A stretch of DNA of 64,000 bases from positions 62,001 through 126,000 of the forward strand of contig NZ_SJTF01000007.1 of assembly GCF_004634245.1 (NCBI RefSeq), written 5' to 3'. A program made the translations under genes and the position numbers. The notes beneath the pieces are model-generated. The model ran no database searches. It saw nothing but the letters and a program-made list of their open reading frames with translations, and had not been told where the DNA came from. Below, piece by piece: positions 29,801 to 38,614 of the stretch. The DNA is from Flavobacterium foetidum. GTDB taxonomy: Bacteria; Bacteroidota; Bacteroidia; Flavobacteriales; Flavobacteriaceae. The stretch's first letter is position 1. Each line of letters opens with the position of its first letter.

Positions 29801-30194
29801 CAATATGCTGGGTTTCCATTCCGATAAAGGAAAAAGTCAGTGTACCCTCTGAAGGAACCTTTTCAAAAACAAAACTTCCGTCAATATCAGTCATTGTTGC
29901 TTTTTTAGTGCCTTGTAATACAATTGACACTCCAGGAATTCCAAGTCCTTTTTCATCTACAACTTTCCCTTTTACCGTTATTTCATTTTGAAAAGATGGC
30001 AATAAATCGAAGGGAAAATAGTTATGGCTCTTACTGTTTCGGGAAAAATCGAAACGGGTTAGTGTGCTTGAATTTGAATTCGTATTGGCATTGGCAGAAA
30101 AATCAAAAAGTAAAACTACTGCTGAAAGCAAAGCGGCTTTATTCTTAACTTTCTTTACCATGCCAAAGTGATTCTTTGACAAATCCTTTTTCAT
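26826..30194 (-). CDS. SusC/RagA family TonB-linked outer-membrane transporter
   Basis: This TonB-dependent beta-barrel imports pectin oligosaccharides across the outer membrane. After an N-terminal signal region (KAALLSAVVLLFDFSANA) comes a carboxypeptidase-regulatory-like domain (ITVKGKVVDEKGLGIPGVSI). The plug follows, with the TonB-box-like region NLDEVVVIGYGTAKRKDLTG and SVASVNMKDLKDIPATSALQ. The barrel ends in an aromatic-terminated strand (TLLFGANITF). At 1122 aa it is full length for SusC. It is the first gene of the main minus-strand PUL operon. A promoter with TAGTTTTG and an operator box lie about 180-245 bp upstream. The partner SusD follows immediately. Confidence 0.95.
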   Translation of the reverse strand: MKKDLSKNHFGMVKKVKNKAALLSAVVLLFDFSANANTNSNSSTLTRFDFSRNSKSHNYFPFDLLPSFQNEITVKGKVVDEKGLGIPGVSIVLQGTKKATMTDIDGSFVFEKVPSEGTLTFSFIGMETQHIAIGGRSTLNVTMKDSSTNLDEVVVIGYGTAKRKDLTGSVASVNMKDLKDIPATSALQAIAGRLAGVNVTITEGSPDAQINVRVRGGSSITQDNSPLYIVDGFQVNTINDIPPGDIETIDVLKDASSAAIYGSQGANGVVLITTKSGKKGKTEITVNAYTGLKKTYNLTNVLSPYEYVYFQKELDPGSNVAGTSFYSAYGLWEDRDIYKSKKGFDWQEQLYGNTGVQTHTDMGLTGGDAKLQYKVNYTHDQEDFIMINSAYKRDYVSFKLNKELSSKFRFDFNSRFSNTIITGPSVSNGGKLKDGIKYAPVRSLTYLDPALALGGTDNISSAEALSSLNDPIYNIKNEYKEQNNLNLTMNGGLTWKPIKGLSIVTQGSYAVNRNYTDNIWLRNTGEASANGGQPVAKRQDVKGADWSIQNTLSYDRSFNKTVHKFNVLLGQEARSSQVNETLVQSKFFPADFGASDVLAMWNYGTPLPTYTTIGEPTRTSSYFGRINYTLRDKYIFSFTSRFDGKNVFAPDNRWGYFPGAAFAWRMSDEKFMSKTKDWLSDAKFRLSYGEVGNARVGSYWRQDYSFETAANRLIYISEVGQSSLKPSNTLKNENLTWETTVSTNLGLDLGFFNQRLTLNIDAYKIDTNDLILAVALPSNSGYVSQYQNIGSTSNKGIEFTLNGNIIETSQFRLSANFNIAFNKNVVKSLDGSNEMIAASNWAPNVGRDDYRVRVGQPVGLMYGYVSDGMYTFDDFNFDPVQKKWILKEGVADASKVITTSGNYFGPGHMKLKKLSGTGNVINPDEDRKVIGRAQPKHTGGFALSGAFKGLDFSALFNWSYGNDIYNANKIDNSTFSGSKRYNNANALMSLDNRFTTIDPTTGNNIMFGNDANPQLLQEINQGASIWHPLSNSTIITDWAIEDGSFLRLGNLTIGYTLPETIAKGKFIQKVRCYVSGNNLKVWTRYSGQDPEVSTNSSPLTPGLDWSAYPKARTLLFGANITF

Positions 30195-30375
30195 ACAATA
30201 ATGGTTTAAGTTGGTTAGTTAGTTATAGTTAATAATGAAATATTCATTAAAAAAAGGAATGTTCCAACGGCGTGGTTTAAGGCCGACATCAATTCTAATG
30301 AATAATGTAAAAACGATTCCTGCCAAAAAAAGACATCCTAAAAAATGGTATCTTTTTAATGATTTATTATCGAAA

Positions 30376-30383
30376 CAAAACTA
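30376..30383 (-). promoter_or_regulatory. -7 element of the susC promoter (TAGTTTTG on minus strand)
   Basis: CAAAACTA on the plus strand is TAGTTTTG on the minus strand, matching TAnnTTTG. A transcript from here would have a leader of about 175 nt. No good -33 TTTG is present at the right distance, consistent with dependence on an activator at the adjacent box (30407-30436). Confidence 0.6.
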
Positions 30384-30406
30384 GATTTTAATCGTAATTT
30401 GAAGTA

Positions 30407-30436
30407 GGTCTAAACACAATATGATAGGGGGCATTT
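30407..30436 (-). promoter_or_regulatory. candidate HTCS operator upstream of susC
   Basis: This 30-nt box has the layout GGTC-N6-CAATATG-A-TAGGGGGCATTT on the plus strand. Twenty-five of 30 positions are the same as in the box upstream of GH105, and it lies 23 nt from an identical -7 element. Two such matches at a fixed distance from two PUL promoters are unlikely by chance. The regulator is inferred to be the hybrid sensor at 10904. Confidence 0.6.
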
Positions 30437-30545
30437 CACAGAATCCCTTTATTTTCAAAGGTTTTAAGAAATAATATCATAAAAAAATCCGTTTTTTGAG
30501 AGTTATAATTCTTAAAAAAATCTATTGTTTGTCCATAAAAAAAAG

Positions 30546-30571
30546 AGCCGTGATTTTATCGTATCACAGCT
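30546..30571 (-). terminator. terminator of the pectinesterase-GH95 operon
   Basis: On the minus strand AGCTGTGAT-N8-ATCACGGCT forms a 9-bp stem with one G-U pair, followed by a run of T. It lies about 30 bp past the stop of the second GH95 gene and separates that operon from the susC upstream region. Confidence 0.7.
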
Positions 30572-30600
30572 GCTTTTTATCTTTAGGAAACAATCAAAAA

Positions 30601-33147
30601 TTAGTTGGCATTCTGAAAAGTATAACTTTTTCCTTTTTGTGTTTTAACATCAAATTCGAATGTTTTTGCTATTGCTGTACCTTTAAATTCGGCACTGGAA
30701 GAAATCACTGGTTTTTCGACCGGCTGATACTTATAAAAAGTGTTCGGATTAATTCCTTTGGCAGTACTTAATCCCGAACCTTTTAGTTTAGAATAACTTC
30801 GCAGACGAAGATTTCCGCCCAGATTTGATTTAATTGTTACCGAAACCAATCTGCCGTTTTTCCATTCCATGTTTTCGATTTCAAAACCGCCACGGGCTTT
30901 TAATCCTTTAATTGAACCATTCTGCCAAACATCTGGTAAGGCCGGTAATAAACTCAGAGCGCCATCGTGACTTTGCAACAACATTTCGGCTATACCCGCT
31001 GTACATCCAAAATTTCCATCAATTTGAAAAGGAGGATGTGCATCAAACATATTGGTGTAAGTACCGCCATCAGGATCTTTAATAGTGGCGTTGGCAGGTT
31101 TCAAATTCAGCTGATTTGTAATCAGTTTATAAGCATGATTTCCATCTAAATATCTCGCCCATAAACACACTTTCCATCCCATTGACCACCCTCGACTGGC
31201 ATCCCCTTTCCCAATAAGCGAGTTTCTCGAAGCTTCAAAAAGTTCGGGAGTTTTAAAAGGCGAAACTTCACGTCCCGGAAACACTCCCCATAAATGCGAT
31301 ACATGTCGATGTGCATCATTTTTACGATCCCAATCTTCTAGCCACTCCTGCAATTGTGTGTATTTCCCGATGTGCATTGGCGGTAATTGCTGACGGATTT
31401 TTTTCAACTCAGTTATAAATTGCTGGTCTACTTTAAGGATTTCGGCTGCGTCAATGGTATTCGAAAGTAAATCGAACACCATTTGATTGTCCATCGTAAC
31501 ACCAGCAAAAACATTACAACGTTCTTTGCCTATACTGCCATCTGGCTTTACATATTCGTAAGATTGCAAACCGGGAGTATGCTCAGGAGAAATAGAGGGA
31601 GAAACCACCAAATATCCTGTTTTCTTATCTTTTATTAAAAAATCCTGATAAAACTCAGAAGCACTCTTAAGTATTGGATAGACTTCTTTTAAATACGATT
31701 GATCTCCTGAGAAAAGAAATTTCTCCCATAAGTGCGACGCAAACCAAGCATTACAAGTCGGCCAGATTCCAGCAGTTGCGTCAACAGCACCAGTCGAACG
31801 CCATAAATCGGTATTGTGATGCAATGTCCAACCTCGGGCGCCATACATTTCTGCAGCCGATTGTTTTCCTGTTTCGCTGACCTCTTTAATTAATTGGATA
31901 AAAGGTTCATGACATTCTGAAAGATTGGTTACTTCGGCTGGCCAATAATTCATTTCTACATTTATATTGGTTGTATATTTACTATCCCAAGCCGGATACT
32001 GTCCCGCATTTGGATTCCAAATTCCCTGTAAATTAGCCGGCTGGGTACCTGGTTGAGAGGAAGCAATAAGCAAATAACGTCCAAACTGAAAATAAGTAGA
32101 GACCAAATCAGGATCATCTGTTTTTGAAAATGCAGCAATACGTTGATCGGTAGGTTTGTTTATCTGTGGAGAATCTCCTAAATCCAACTGAACCCGATTG
32201 AATTGTTTTTGATAAAAGGCGATATGATCTTCTTTCGCTTTTTGATACGATTTAGAAAAAGCCTTTAGATAATCCTTAGCTCGTTTCTCGGCATCGGCGC
32301 TGATATCTTTATAATTCTTAAAATTGGTTGCTACTGATATATAAATAAAAGCTTCATCGGCATTTTTCACATTGATGGATTCTCCATCTTTTGATTGAAC
32401 TCCACCTTTAGCCTCTACTTTTATCTGTGTATTAAAATGCAGTAAGTTGGTTATATTTTCTTCCTTCTCACGAGCACATTGACCATTGACCACAAGCAAT
32501 TGATTCTGATTGGCAGGTATTGAAGCTGTCACTTTTACCATATTGGTTTTAAGAGGTCCTGCAAACGAAGCATTAAAATTAACAGCCCCTTTTTTATCCG
32601 CAGAAAGCCGAATAATGATAAGCTGATCAGTAAAAGAAGTAAAAACTTCGCGCTGAAAGTTTACGCCGTCTACAGTATATTTAGTCGTTGCAATAGCCGT
32701 TTTTAAATCTAAATCTCTGTAAAAATTAGTATATTTTTCATGATTTGGAACTGATAAAACCAAATTTCCAATGGATTGATACACTTGCCCATGCGAAGTT
32801 ATTTTGCGATCTGCAATAATATCAGACAAAGCCAGTTTCTGCGCTTCAATAAAATTTTCATCCTGAAGATAATTCTGGATCTGCTTCAGGCTTTTTTTAG
32901 CATTTGGATTGATGTTCTGATAAGGACTTCCCGACCAAAAGGTATCTTCGTTGATCTGAATAGTGTCTGATTGTGGAATGCCATAGACCATTGCTCCTAA
33001 TCTTCCATTGCCTAGCGGAACAGCGTCTGTCCAAGCTTTCGAAGGCTTATCGTACCATAAAACCATTTTTTTCTGTGCGAATGAATGGCTCAAAAAAGAC
33101 AGAAAAAAGAAAAACGATAAAACCGATTTATTAAAAAGAATATTCAT
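30601..33147 (-). CDS. GH95 alpha-L-fucosidase/alpha-L-galactosidase family protein (copy 2)
   Basis: This is a second secreted GH95 enzyme, paralogous to the one at 18910. A signal peptide ends at FAQ (residue 25). Family blocks are [70 protein letters not shown] and [22 protein letters not shown]. Its 848 aa fits the family. The C-terminal stretch [20 protein letters not shown] is shared almost exactly with copy 1, showing that they arose by duplication. It follows the first CE8 gene by only 6 bp, so both are in one operon. Two paralogues may serve different linkages or compartments, for example fucose against L-galactose; this is inference. Confidence 0.9.
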   Translation of the reverse strand: MNILFNKSVLSFFFFLSFLSHSFAQKKMVLWYDKPSKAWTDAVPLGNGRLGAMVYGIPQSDTIQINEDTFWSGSPYQNINPNAKKSLKQIQNYLQDENFIEAQKLALSDIIADRKITSHGQVYQSIGNLVLSVPNHEKYTNFYRDLDLKTAIATTKYTVDGVNFQREVFTSFTDQLIIIRLSADKKGAVNFNASFAGPLKTNMVKVTASIPANQNQLLVVNGQCAREKEENITNLLHFNTQIKVEAKGGVQSKDGESINVKNADEAFIYISVATNFKNYKDISADAEKRAKDYLKAFSKSYQKAKEDHIAFYQKQFNRVQLDLGDSPQINKPTDQRIAAFSKTDDPDLVSTYFQFGRYLLIASSQPGTQPANLQGIWNPNAGQYPAWDSKYTTNINVEMNYWPAEVTNLSECHEPFIQLIKEVSETGKQSAAEMYGARGWTLHHNTDLWRSTGAVDATAGIWPTCNAWFASHLWEKFLFSGDQSYLKEVYPILKSASEFYQDFLIKDKKTGYLVVSPSISPEHTPGLQSYEYVKPDGSIGKERCNVFAGVTMDNQMVFDLLSNTIDAAEILKVDQQFITELKKIRQQLPPMHIGKYTQLQEWLEDWDRKNDAHRHVSHLWGVFPGREVSPFKTPELFEASRNSLIGKGDASRGWSMGWKVCLWARYLDGNHAYKLITNQLNLKPANATIKDPDGGTYTNMFDAHPPFQIDGNFGCTAGIAEMLLQSHDGALSLLPALPDVWQNGSIKGLKARGGFEIENMEWKNGRLVSVTIKSNLGGNLRLRSYSKLKGSGLSTAKGINPNTFYKYQPVEKPVISSSAEFKGTAIAKTFEFDVKTQKGKSYTFQNAN

Positions 33148-33153
33148 AGACCT

Positions 33154-34200
33154 TTATTTCGCTGAAGGCATCCATTTATCAGATCCATTTAATACATTTT
33201 CGATAGAATACAATTTAGCTTCAGCAGCAGAAATTGCTTTTAAACCTTCCCATTTTGCACGACCATCCATATTCGCACCTTCTCCTTTATTGTTGTATTC
33301 GTATAGATGCAAATCAGCACTGGTAGAAGCATAATCCATACGCCAGGTTGTAGGCCATCCCAGCGGATTTAGTTCTTTTGGCATTTCACAATTCAGCCAA
33401 GCCACTTTAGGGTAATTATGCCAAGGACGTCCAAGACTGAAAGGCTGTTTGTCGTCTTTAGGACGAGGACTGTTTTCAATAAAAGTCAGCTTGCATTTAT
33501 TAAACACAAAACCGTATTTCTGGTCTTTAGGCGTACTCGGAGCCGTTATCCACCCGCCACCATAACTTCTGATTTCACAGCGGTCGAAATAACCTATTCC
33601 GCCACCATAGATATAGTCCGTTCTTCCTAAAATCATACAGTTTTTAAAGTAGCTTCTCGTACCATCTTTTCCAAGAAGCATGGTGTCCTGATAGCCTAAA
33701 AAATTACAATTAATGAAAGTATTTTTATCTGAGGTAATAAAAACAGCTAAAGCTTGTCCAACAGGTCCAGCGGTATTTTGAAAGGTTATATTCTCGGCTC
33801 TAAACTCATCTCCCTGAATCGTTACCGAAGCTGAAGTTCTAATATTCTGCCCTTCCCATTTAGCAGCATCCTCCGCTGGACATTTATTGTTTAAACCGCC
33901 AGTACAATCAAAAATATGATAACTCAGAATCGTTTTTTCACGGTTTTCTCCTTTAAAAGTTATTCTTTTTTTATCAGCAGGAACAATGATTTTTTCGGTA
34001 TTGTATAATCCGTTTTTTATAAAAATAACAGTACGTTCTGCCTTCTCGGCTGGCACAGCATTAACAGCATCTTGAATTTTAGCATAATCACCGCTTCCGT
34101 CTATGGCTACGGTAATCTTGTCTTTTTGTGCTAATAGGCAATTTGGCAATAGTATGATACAAGCCATAAAAACGGCCCATTTGTAAAATGATTTTTTCAT
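33154..34200 (-). CDS. CE8 pectinesterase (copy 1)
   Basis: This secreted right-handed beta-helix esterase removes methyl groups from homogalacturonan, freeing it for the PL1 lyase. A signal peptide ends at LLAQ (residue 25). Family motifs in order are GSGDYAKIQDAVNAVP, the GxYxE-like segment (KNGLYNTEKI), VGQALAVF, FLGYQDTMLL with the catalytic Asp of QDT, GRTDYIYGGG with the second catalytic Asp, and LGRPWHNYP. An insertion of about 30 residues between the helix start and VTIQGDEFRAEN (near CTGGLNNKC) is unusual but typical of some Bacteroidota members. At 348 aa it is complete. It is 6 bp upstream of GH95 copy 2. Confidence 0.92.
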   Translation of the reverse strand: MKKSFYKWAVFMACIILLPNCLLAQKDKITVAIDGSGDYAKIQDAVNAVPAEKAERTVIFIKNGLYNTEKIIVPADKKRITFKGENREKTILSYHIFDCTGGLNNKCPAEDAAKWEGQNIRTSASVTIQGDEFRAENITFQNTAGPVGQALAVFITSDKNTFINCNFLGYQDTMLLGKDGTRSYFKNCMILGRTDYIYGGGIGYFDRCEIRSYGGGWITAPSTPKDQKYGFVFNKCKLTFIENSPRPKDDKQPFSLGRPWHNYPKVAWLNCEMPKELNPLGWPTTWRMDYASTSADLHLYEYNNKGEGANMDGRAKWEGLKAISAAEAKLYSIENVLNGSDKWMPSAK

Positions 34201-34276
34201 AATTTAAATCTTTGGAAAGTTGTTAATTTGGTTTTGCAAGCCAAGTGCTTGCCGATAGTTAGTTAGAATTCACAAA

Positions 34277-35197
34277 TCATTGCTGCGGTTTAGTGAGAAA
34301 ACCCATTTCATTTAACCAAGCTTCGCACAAAGTTGTCCATAATTCCGTTGAACCCGGATTATTGCGAAGCGCGATTGAGTGGTCTCCTTGTGGAAAAATA
34401 TGTAACGCCGCTTTTACATTGGCTTTTAAAAGCGCCTGATAATATTGAATACTATTGAGCGGATTTACCACATGATCATCAGCCGCACAAATAACAAATG
34501 CAGGTGGCGTAGCAGCGGTAACGTTTAATTCGCCCGAAAAAAGCTCTTCGTTTTTGAGGTCTGGATTTGTTCCCAATAAAGCTTCGTAACTTCCTTTGTG
34601 GGCATTCTGTTTCATGCTTATGGTTGCAGAAACCAAAATTTGGAAATTCGGCTGTATGCTTACAGAATCCAAGTCATCTTTAGCTTTGGCGTAGTCAGTA
34701 GTAATGGTGGCAAGATTGGCTGTTAAACCTCCGCCTGCAGACGCTCCCATTACTCCTATTCTATTAGAATCGATTCCCCATTTTGATGCATTACTCCGAA
34801 TAATTTTAATGGCTCTCTGCCCGTCCGTAATTGGTCCGAACGCCGAATTTACCAAATCAGGCGAAGTGGGAAGCCTATACATTACAACAAAGGCGTTTAC
34901 TCCAAAAGTGTTGAACCATTTTGCCAATTGAAATCCCGCAATATTATAAGTCAGTTTTTTATATCCGCCGGGAGGAAAAATTAAAACTGCTGCTCCAGTG
35001 TTTTCTTCTTTCGAAGTAAAAAACGCATATATCGACGGATTATCAACCTGAGTTATGCGTTCACGATCTTCTATTTTATTTAATTTCATCCCTTTAGAAT
35101 TAGGCATCTTTCCTTTTTCCCAAAGCGGTATAATTTCTTGGCTAAAAGCTGTGTTTGCAGAAATTACGAAGAGCAAAACCAATGCAATGTTTTTCAT
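34277..35197 (-). CDS. secreted alpha/beta-hydrolase esterase (likely acetylesterase)
   Basis: This serine esterase of the hormone-sensitive-lipase/BD-FAE group probably removes acetyl groups from pectin or hemicellulose. The signal peptide ends at AFSQ (residue 20). FPPGGYKKLTYN resembles the oxyanion HGG-like segment. IGVMGASAGGGLTANLA holds the nucleophile Ser in GxSxGG. AADDHVVNP carries the acid Asp and FPQGDHSIAL the His. It is 306 aa, the normal size for these enzymes. It lies between the two pectinesterases in the same orientation, which supports a role in pectin deacetylation, but the sequence does not identify the ester cut. Confidence 0.85.
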   Translation of the reverse strand: MKNIALVLLFVISANTAFSQEIIPLWEKGKMPNSKGMKLNKIEDRERITQVDNPSIYAFFTSKEENTGAAVLIFPPGGYKKLTYNIAGFQLAKWFNTFGVNAFVVMYRLPTSPDLVNSAFGPITDGQRAIKIIRSNASKWGIDSNRIGVMGASAGGGLTANLATITTDYAKAKDDLDSVSIQPNFQILVSATISMKQNAHKGSYEALLGTNPDLKNEELFSGELNVTAATPPAFVICAADDHVVNPLNSIQYYQALLKANVKAALHIFPQGDHSIALRNNPGSTELWTTLCEAWLNEMGFLTKPQQ

Positions 35198-35269
35198 TTT
35201 AATTTGTCTTTTTTAATAAAGAAATTTTAGGGGGGATACTGTAATACTAAATAAGAATGCTTTGTTTTT

Positions 35270-36238
35270 TTAAGGTAGTGCAGAGTTGAGCAACCATTGA
35301 TTTTCAACTTTAAAAATAACATCAAAAGTGAGTTTACGATTTTCTTCAGCAGAAAGGACATGCGACCATTTGACGCGTTTATTTGTCAAGGCTCCCGGTC
35401 CGTAATTAGCATATTCTGCATAATAAGCTGTTTTTTCATTAAAAGGTTTTCCCCAGTTATGCCAGCCTTCTGCACGAATATGCGCATCCATAAAACAACC
35501 AGAGAAAATAACGTTTGCATATTCACGCCAAGGACGTCCGAGATATACTTTACGAACACTCGGTGCTGACAAAAGCTTGCAGTTCAAAAAGACAAAACCG
35601 TATTTACTGTTTTTAGAAGTATTTGCCGCTGTGATATACGAATTGGCTTTACTATATAAAGTACAATTATCAAAAACAGCGATAGCCGAACCAAAAATAT
35701 AATCCGTTGTGCCTTCTATATAACAATTATTAAAATAGTGGCGTCTATTTTCTCCCGCTGTATATAAAGTATCTTGATTGCCTAGAAACTTACAATTGGA
35801 GGCTTTAAAATAATCTCCTTCAACGTGCAGTGCCACAGCCTGTCCCACAGCACCTGCTGTATTTTCTATTGTTATGTTTTGAAGACTAATATTATCGGCT
35901 AATATTTTTAAAGTATAACTTGTAAAAGTGCCAATATTAGGCTGACCATTATAGTTGTTAAATGAAATTATGGTCTGGTCCTTATTTTCTCCAATAAGAG
36001 AGATATTACTGTTAAAAGAATCGATTATGATTTTTTCCTTATAAATCCCTTTTTTAATAAAAATAGTTTTCGGATTAGACGGAAAAGCACCGCAAGCGGT
36101 AATGGCTTCCTGAATCGAAATAAAATCGGCTGAGCCTTCTAATGAAACCGTTACTGTATCCTTAACCGTTGCACTCCAAGATTGTGATAAGACAAAGAAA
36201 AATAAATAAAAATAATACAACGGTATACTTTGTTTCAT
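35270..36238 (-). CDS. CE8 pectinesterase (copy 2)
   Basis: This is a second secreted pectin methylesterase. The signal peptide covers about residues 1-24 (FFFVLSQSWSAT). Motifs are KKGIYKEKIII, AVGQAVALHVEGDY, FLGNQDTLYTAG with catalytic Asp, GTTDYIFGSA with the second Asp, YITAANTSKNSKYGFVF, and LGRPWREYANVIF with the substrate-binding Arg. It matches the classical CE8 set more closely than copy 1 does and lacks the N-terminal insertion of copy 1. The 322-aa length is complete. It is the first gene of the esterase operon, with a promoter-like TATGTTTG on the minus strand 86 bp upstream. Confidence 0.93.
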   Translation of the reverse strand: MKQSIPLYYFYLFFFVLSQSWSATVKDTVTVSLEGSADFISIQEAITACGAFPSNPKTIFIKKGIYKEKIIIDSFNSNISLIGENKDQTIISFNNYNGQPNIGTFTSYTLKILADNISLQNITIENTAGAVGQAVALHVEGDYFKASNCKFLGNQDTLYTAGENRRHYFNNCYIEGTTDYIFGSAIAVFDNCTLYSKANSYITAANTSKNSKYGFVFLNCKLLSAPSVRKVYLGRPWREYANVIFSGCFMDAHIRAEGWHNWGKPFNEKTAYYAEYANYGPGALTNKRVKWSHVLSAEENRKLTFDVIFKVENQWLLNSALP

Positions 36239-36323
36239 AACTGATATTTAAAATAAAGCTGTTACAAATAGTTTAGAAAAATATGACATTATACGGCCAA
36301 GAAAAAAACGTTATTGCACTACA

Positions 36324-36385
36324 CAAACATAAGCTCTTCCCTGATCAATAATACGGGTCATATTGCAATTACTTACGGGACGAAT
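36324..36385 (-). promoter_or_regulatory. possible promoter and weak operator of the pectinesterase operon
   Basis: CAAACATA at 36324-36331 reads TATGTTTG on the minus strand, a TAnnTTTG match. At 36356-36385, 24 nt further upstream, GGTC-N6-CAATTAC-T-TACGGGACGAAT lines up with the susC and GH105 boxes at 17 of 30 positions compared with GH105. The position fits better than the sequence, so this is a tentative third site. Confidence 0.35.
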
Positions 36386-36601
36386 AACATAAACTGCCTG
36401 TATATCTCTTTTCTTCCAAAGAAATATGTATATAAGCATTCGCATTATCAAAATCAGAAGTCTTGTTTACCCATATAGAGGAAATTGTTCACGAGCAAAA
36501 TGCTCGCGTTAGCATTTTAAAAAATATAAAATCATATTTAACGTCGAGTTAGAAAAACCCTAATTATTTTTTTTCGTGTAATAATTTTCATAAACAAAAA
36601 A

Positions 36602-36622
36602 GCTGCCTCATTTTGAGACAGC
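36602..36622 (-). terminator. terminator downstream of the serine hydrolase gene
   Basis: Read on the minus strand, GCTGTCTCA-AAA-TGAGGCAGC pairs over 9 bp including a G-U wobble, and is followed by TTTTTT. It would end transcripts arriving from 36947-38290. Confidence 0.65.
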
Positions 36623-36881
36623 CTCCTCTTTAAATTATTTATTTCTAAAATTTGTTCAATTTCAAAACGTTAGAATTTCAAAATCAAATATCACCAACTT
36701 TTTAAACACTACTGTAAAGATGTAAAACATAGATACAAATGAGGTACAAATTTTAACAAAAAAACGCTCAAATATTCTTAAAAACCACTGACTAAACAGC
36801 CTGCAAAATAACAGCTTTGGGATAACAATGACCTGAGGATTCATTTATTGTATTTTTAAGGTATAAATATAATAGTTATCT

Positions 36882-36896
36882 AACAGATGCGACAGA
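36882..36896. repeat. direct repeat AACAGATGCGACAGA, copy 1
   Basis: This is an exact 15-nt match to 39323-39337 in the same orientation. The two copies bracket the serine hydrolase gene and 1 kb of non-coding DNA, and each lies just beyond the stop of a minus-strand gene. Confidence 0.45.
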
Positions 36897-36946
36897 GCCC
36901 CATTTTTTCTTTTATACTATTAAATAAGGTAACTTTAAATCAATTT

Positions 36947-38290
36947 TTATTTTATTTTATCACCCGTTTTTGTTGAGAGACCTTCCTTAATTTTTAATTC
37001 ATATATATTGTTTTGATTCAAATTGAACTCAACCGTAATGTATTCATCCTTTATGAAAAAAAGATTTTCTTTTTCGGCTGACAATTTTAATTTTCCTTCC
37101 TTATTAATCTGCAGAAACAAACTGTTTTCCGCAAAGGTAATTTCTGCCATGTAATTCGCTGATACTTCATATTCTCCTGTATAATTCTGTAATATTTCAG
37201 GTTTTACTATTATCTCTTCTTTAGGCTTCGGTATTACATAAGGTTTATTGGTAACAATTTTATAAATAGAATTACCGATTCTTTCCAATGACTGAGAAGT
37301 AATATTATTTAATAAAATAACACAAATATCATTTTTAAGGTTCATCAAAAAATAACTGGTAAATCCTTCAATATTTCCGCCATGGTCAACAATTTCATCG
37401 CCTCCAATTTTATCAATAAACCAGCCATAACCATAGCCTTCCTTGAATGGCGTTGTTGCTGCATCAAAGCTTTCTTTTGAAACAATTTTAAAATTTTTCA
37501 GACCATTATAAAATTTTTGCAAATCTTCTAAAGAACTGTACATAGCCCCTGAAGAAAATGAAAGATAGGGATTCCAGAATTTTGCTTCCTTGTGTTTCGT
37601 CTTAGATAAATATGTATATCCTTTTACCTTTTTCTTTTCATTTTTTACCGCACTGTAAACTAGTCCAGTATTAGTCATTTTTAACGGTTTTAGAATATAT
37701 TTATTTAAGCATTTTTCATACGTCATTCCTGAAATTTTTTCAATAATAATCCCCAATAAATCATAACCGGAATTTGAATAGCTAAATTTGCTTCCTGGAG
37801 TGAACTCTAAAGGTTTATCTCGGAAGAACAGCATTTTCTCTTTACTGCTGAATTGACGAGTTGTATATAACTGTTCTCGGTATATTGGATCATCGAGCGA
37901 TTCAAAAAGTCCGGAGGTATGGGTAAGAAGGTGCTTGACTGTGATTTCTTTACCATTCGGAAAGTCCTCCACAAAATTGCTGACGGGTTCGTTAATAGAT
38001 ATCTTATGTTCATCAAACAATCTAAGAATCAATAATGCCGTAAATGGCTTGGTGAGAGAGCCAATGGGAAAAACACTTTGAGATGAAATTAATTTATTCT
38101 GAGTTTTGTCACTGTAACCATAACTCCTTTCATATATTTTCTGTCTCTTTTCAATTACTAAAGCGGTTCCGTTAAATTTATTTAGACGACCATAAGCTTT
38201 AAGAAGGCTGTCTATTTTAACCTCCTGTGTTTGTGAATTTGACAAATTGGTAGTAAATACTATAAAGAAAAGCCATAATTTTAGATTCAT
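36947..38290 (-). CDS. secreted serine hydrolase, class C beta-lactamase/EstB-PbpX family
   Basis: This is a periplasmic penicillin-recognising-fold hydrolase, typically a D-aminopeptidase, esterase or low-activity carboxypeptidase. A signal peptide ends near NSQ (residue 20). The active-site SxxK is in IGSLTKPF (S78, K81). The second motif YxN appears as FSYSNSGYD near residue 172. The third motif appears as VDHGGNIEGF (HGG). A C-terminal domain of about 100 residues (NYTGEYEVSANYMAEI) is the lipocalin-like DUF3471-type tail found in this family. At 447 aa it is complete. It is monocistronic and not obviously part of the PUL or the peptide island. Substrate unknown. Confidence 0.87.
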   Translation of the reverse strand: MNLKLWLFFIVFTTNLSNSQTQEVKIDSLLKAYGRLNKFNGTALVIEKRQKIYERSYGYSDKTQNKLISSQSVFPIGSLTKPFTALLILRLFDEHKISINEPVSNFVEDFPNGKEITVKHLLTHTSGLFESLDDPIYREQLYTTRQFSSKEKMLFFRDKPLEFTPGSKFSYSNSGYDLLGIIIEKISGMTYEKCLNKYILKPLKMTNTGLVYSAVKNEKKKVKGYTYLSKTKHKEAKFWNPYLSFSSGAMYSSLEDLQKFYNGLKNFKIVSKESFDAATTPFKEGYGYGWFIDKIGGDEIVDHGGNIEGFTSYFLMNLKNDICVILLNNITSQSLERIGNSIYKIVTNKPYVIPKPKEEIIVKPEILQNYTGEYEVSANYMAEITFAENSLFLQINKEGKLKLSAEKENLFFIKDEYITVEFNLNQNNIYELKIKEGLSTKTGDKIK

Positions 38291-38580
38291 ATCCTATCTA
38301 AATAAAGTTGATAATTTGGTTACTCAAAAACTTAATGCTCCTATCAAAAATAGAACGGGTCAACTTTGAAGTTTTTTAAAGCAATACAATCTTTAGAAGT
38401 TTTGCGAATCTATAGAATCTAATATTCTTAATCAAATAAATTTTTCCAACAATCCCAACAGGACATCCAGACCAAATTTACAGCGCCAATGAAAGACAGA
38501 CACTACCCGTAGTAAGCCGATTTCTTCAAATCAACCATAAAAAATGTTGAAATTTGTCCTGTCCCCGTCACTCAACAGTC

Positions 38581-38614
38581 AAATGGCGCCAATTGAAGAC
38601 AATTGGCGCCATTT
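38581..38614 (+). terminator. strong intrinsic terminator with no recognised gene upstream
   Basis: AAATGGCGCCAATTG-AAGA-CAATTGGCGCCATTT is a perfect 15-bp stem with a 4-nt loop, and a run of T follows on the plus strand. No plus-strand gene ends before it within the preceding 300 bp. It may end an unrecognised small RNA or be left from a deleted gene. Confidence 0.75.

Larger units (their letters stand above)
36239..36946. other. 708-bp intergenic region at the PUL edge
   Basis: The left part holds the promoter region of the pectinesterase operon. A minus-strand terminator follows at 36602. CTTTGGGATAACAATGACCT at 36814-36833 recurs with one change at 57220-57239. AACAGATGCGACAGA at 36882-36896 recurs at 39323-39337. 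A 60-codon ORF at 36662-36844 is not convincing. This is a candidate left boundary for the peptide island. Confidence 0.45.

Noticed and set aside
35227..35240. TTAGGGGGGATACT as a fourth PUL operator
   Set aside because: Only the G-run matches; GGTC and CAAnATG are missing and no -7 element lies at the right distance.
36662..36844. 60-codon minus-strand ORF upstream of the pectinesterase region
   Set aside because: Phe/Ile/Val-rich translation of AT-rich DNA with no signal, motif or partner; it also contains the repeat at 36814.
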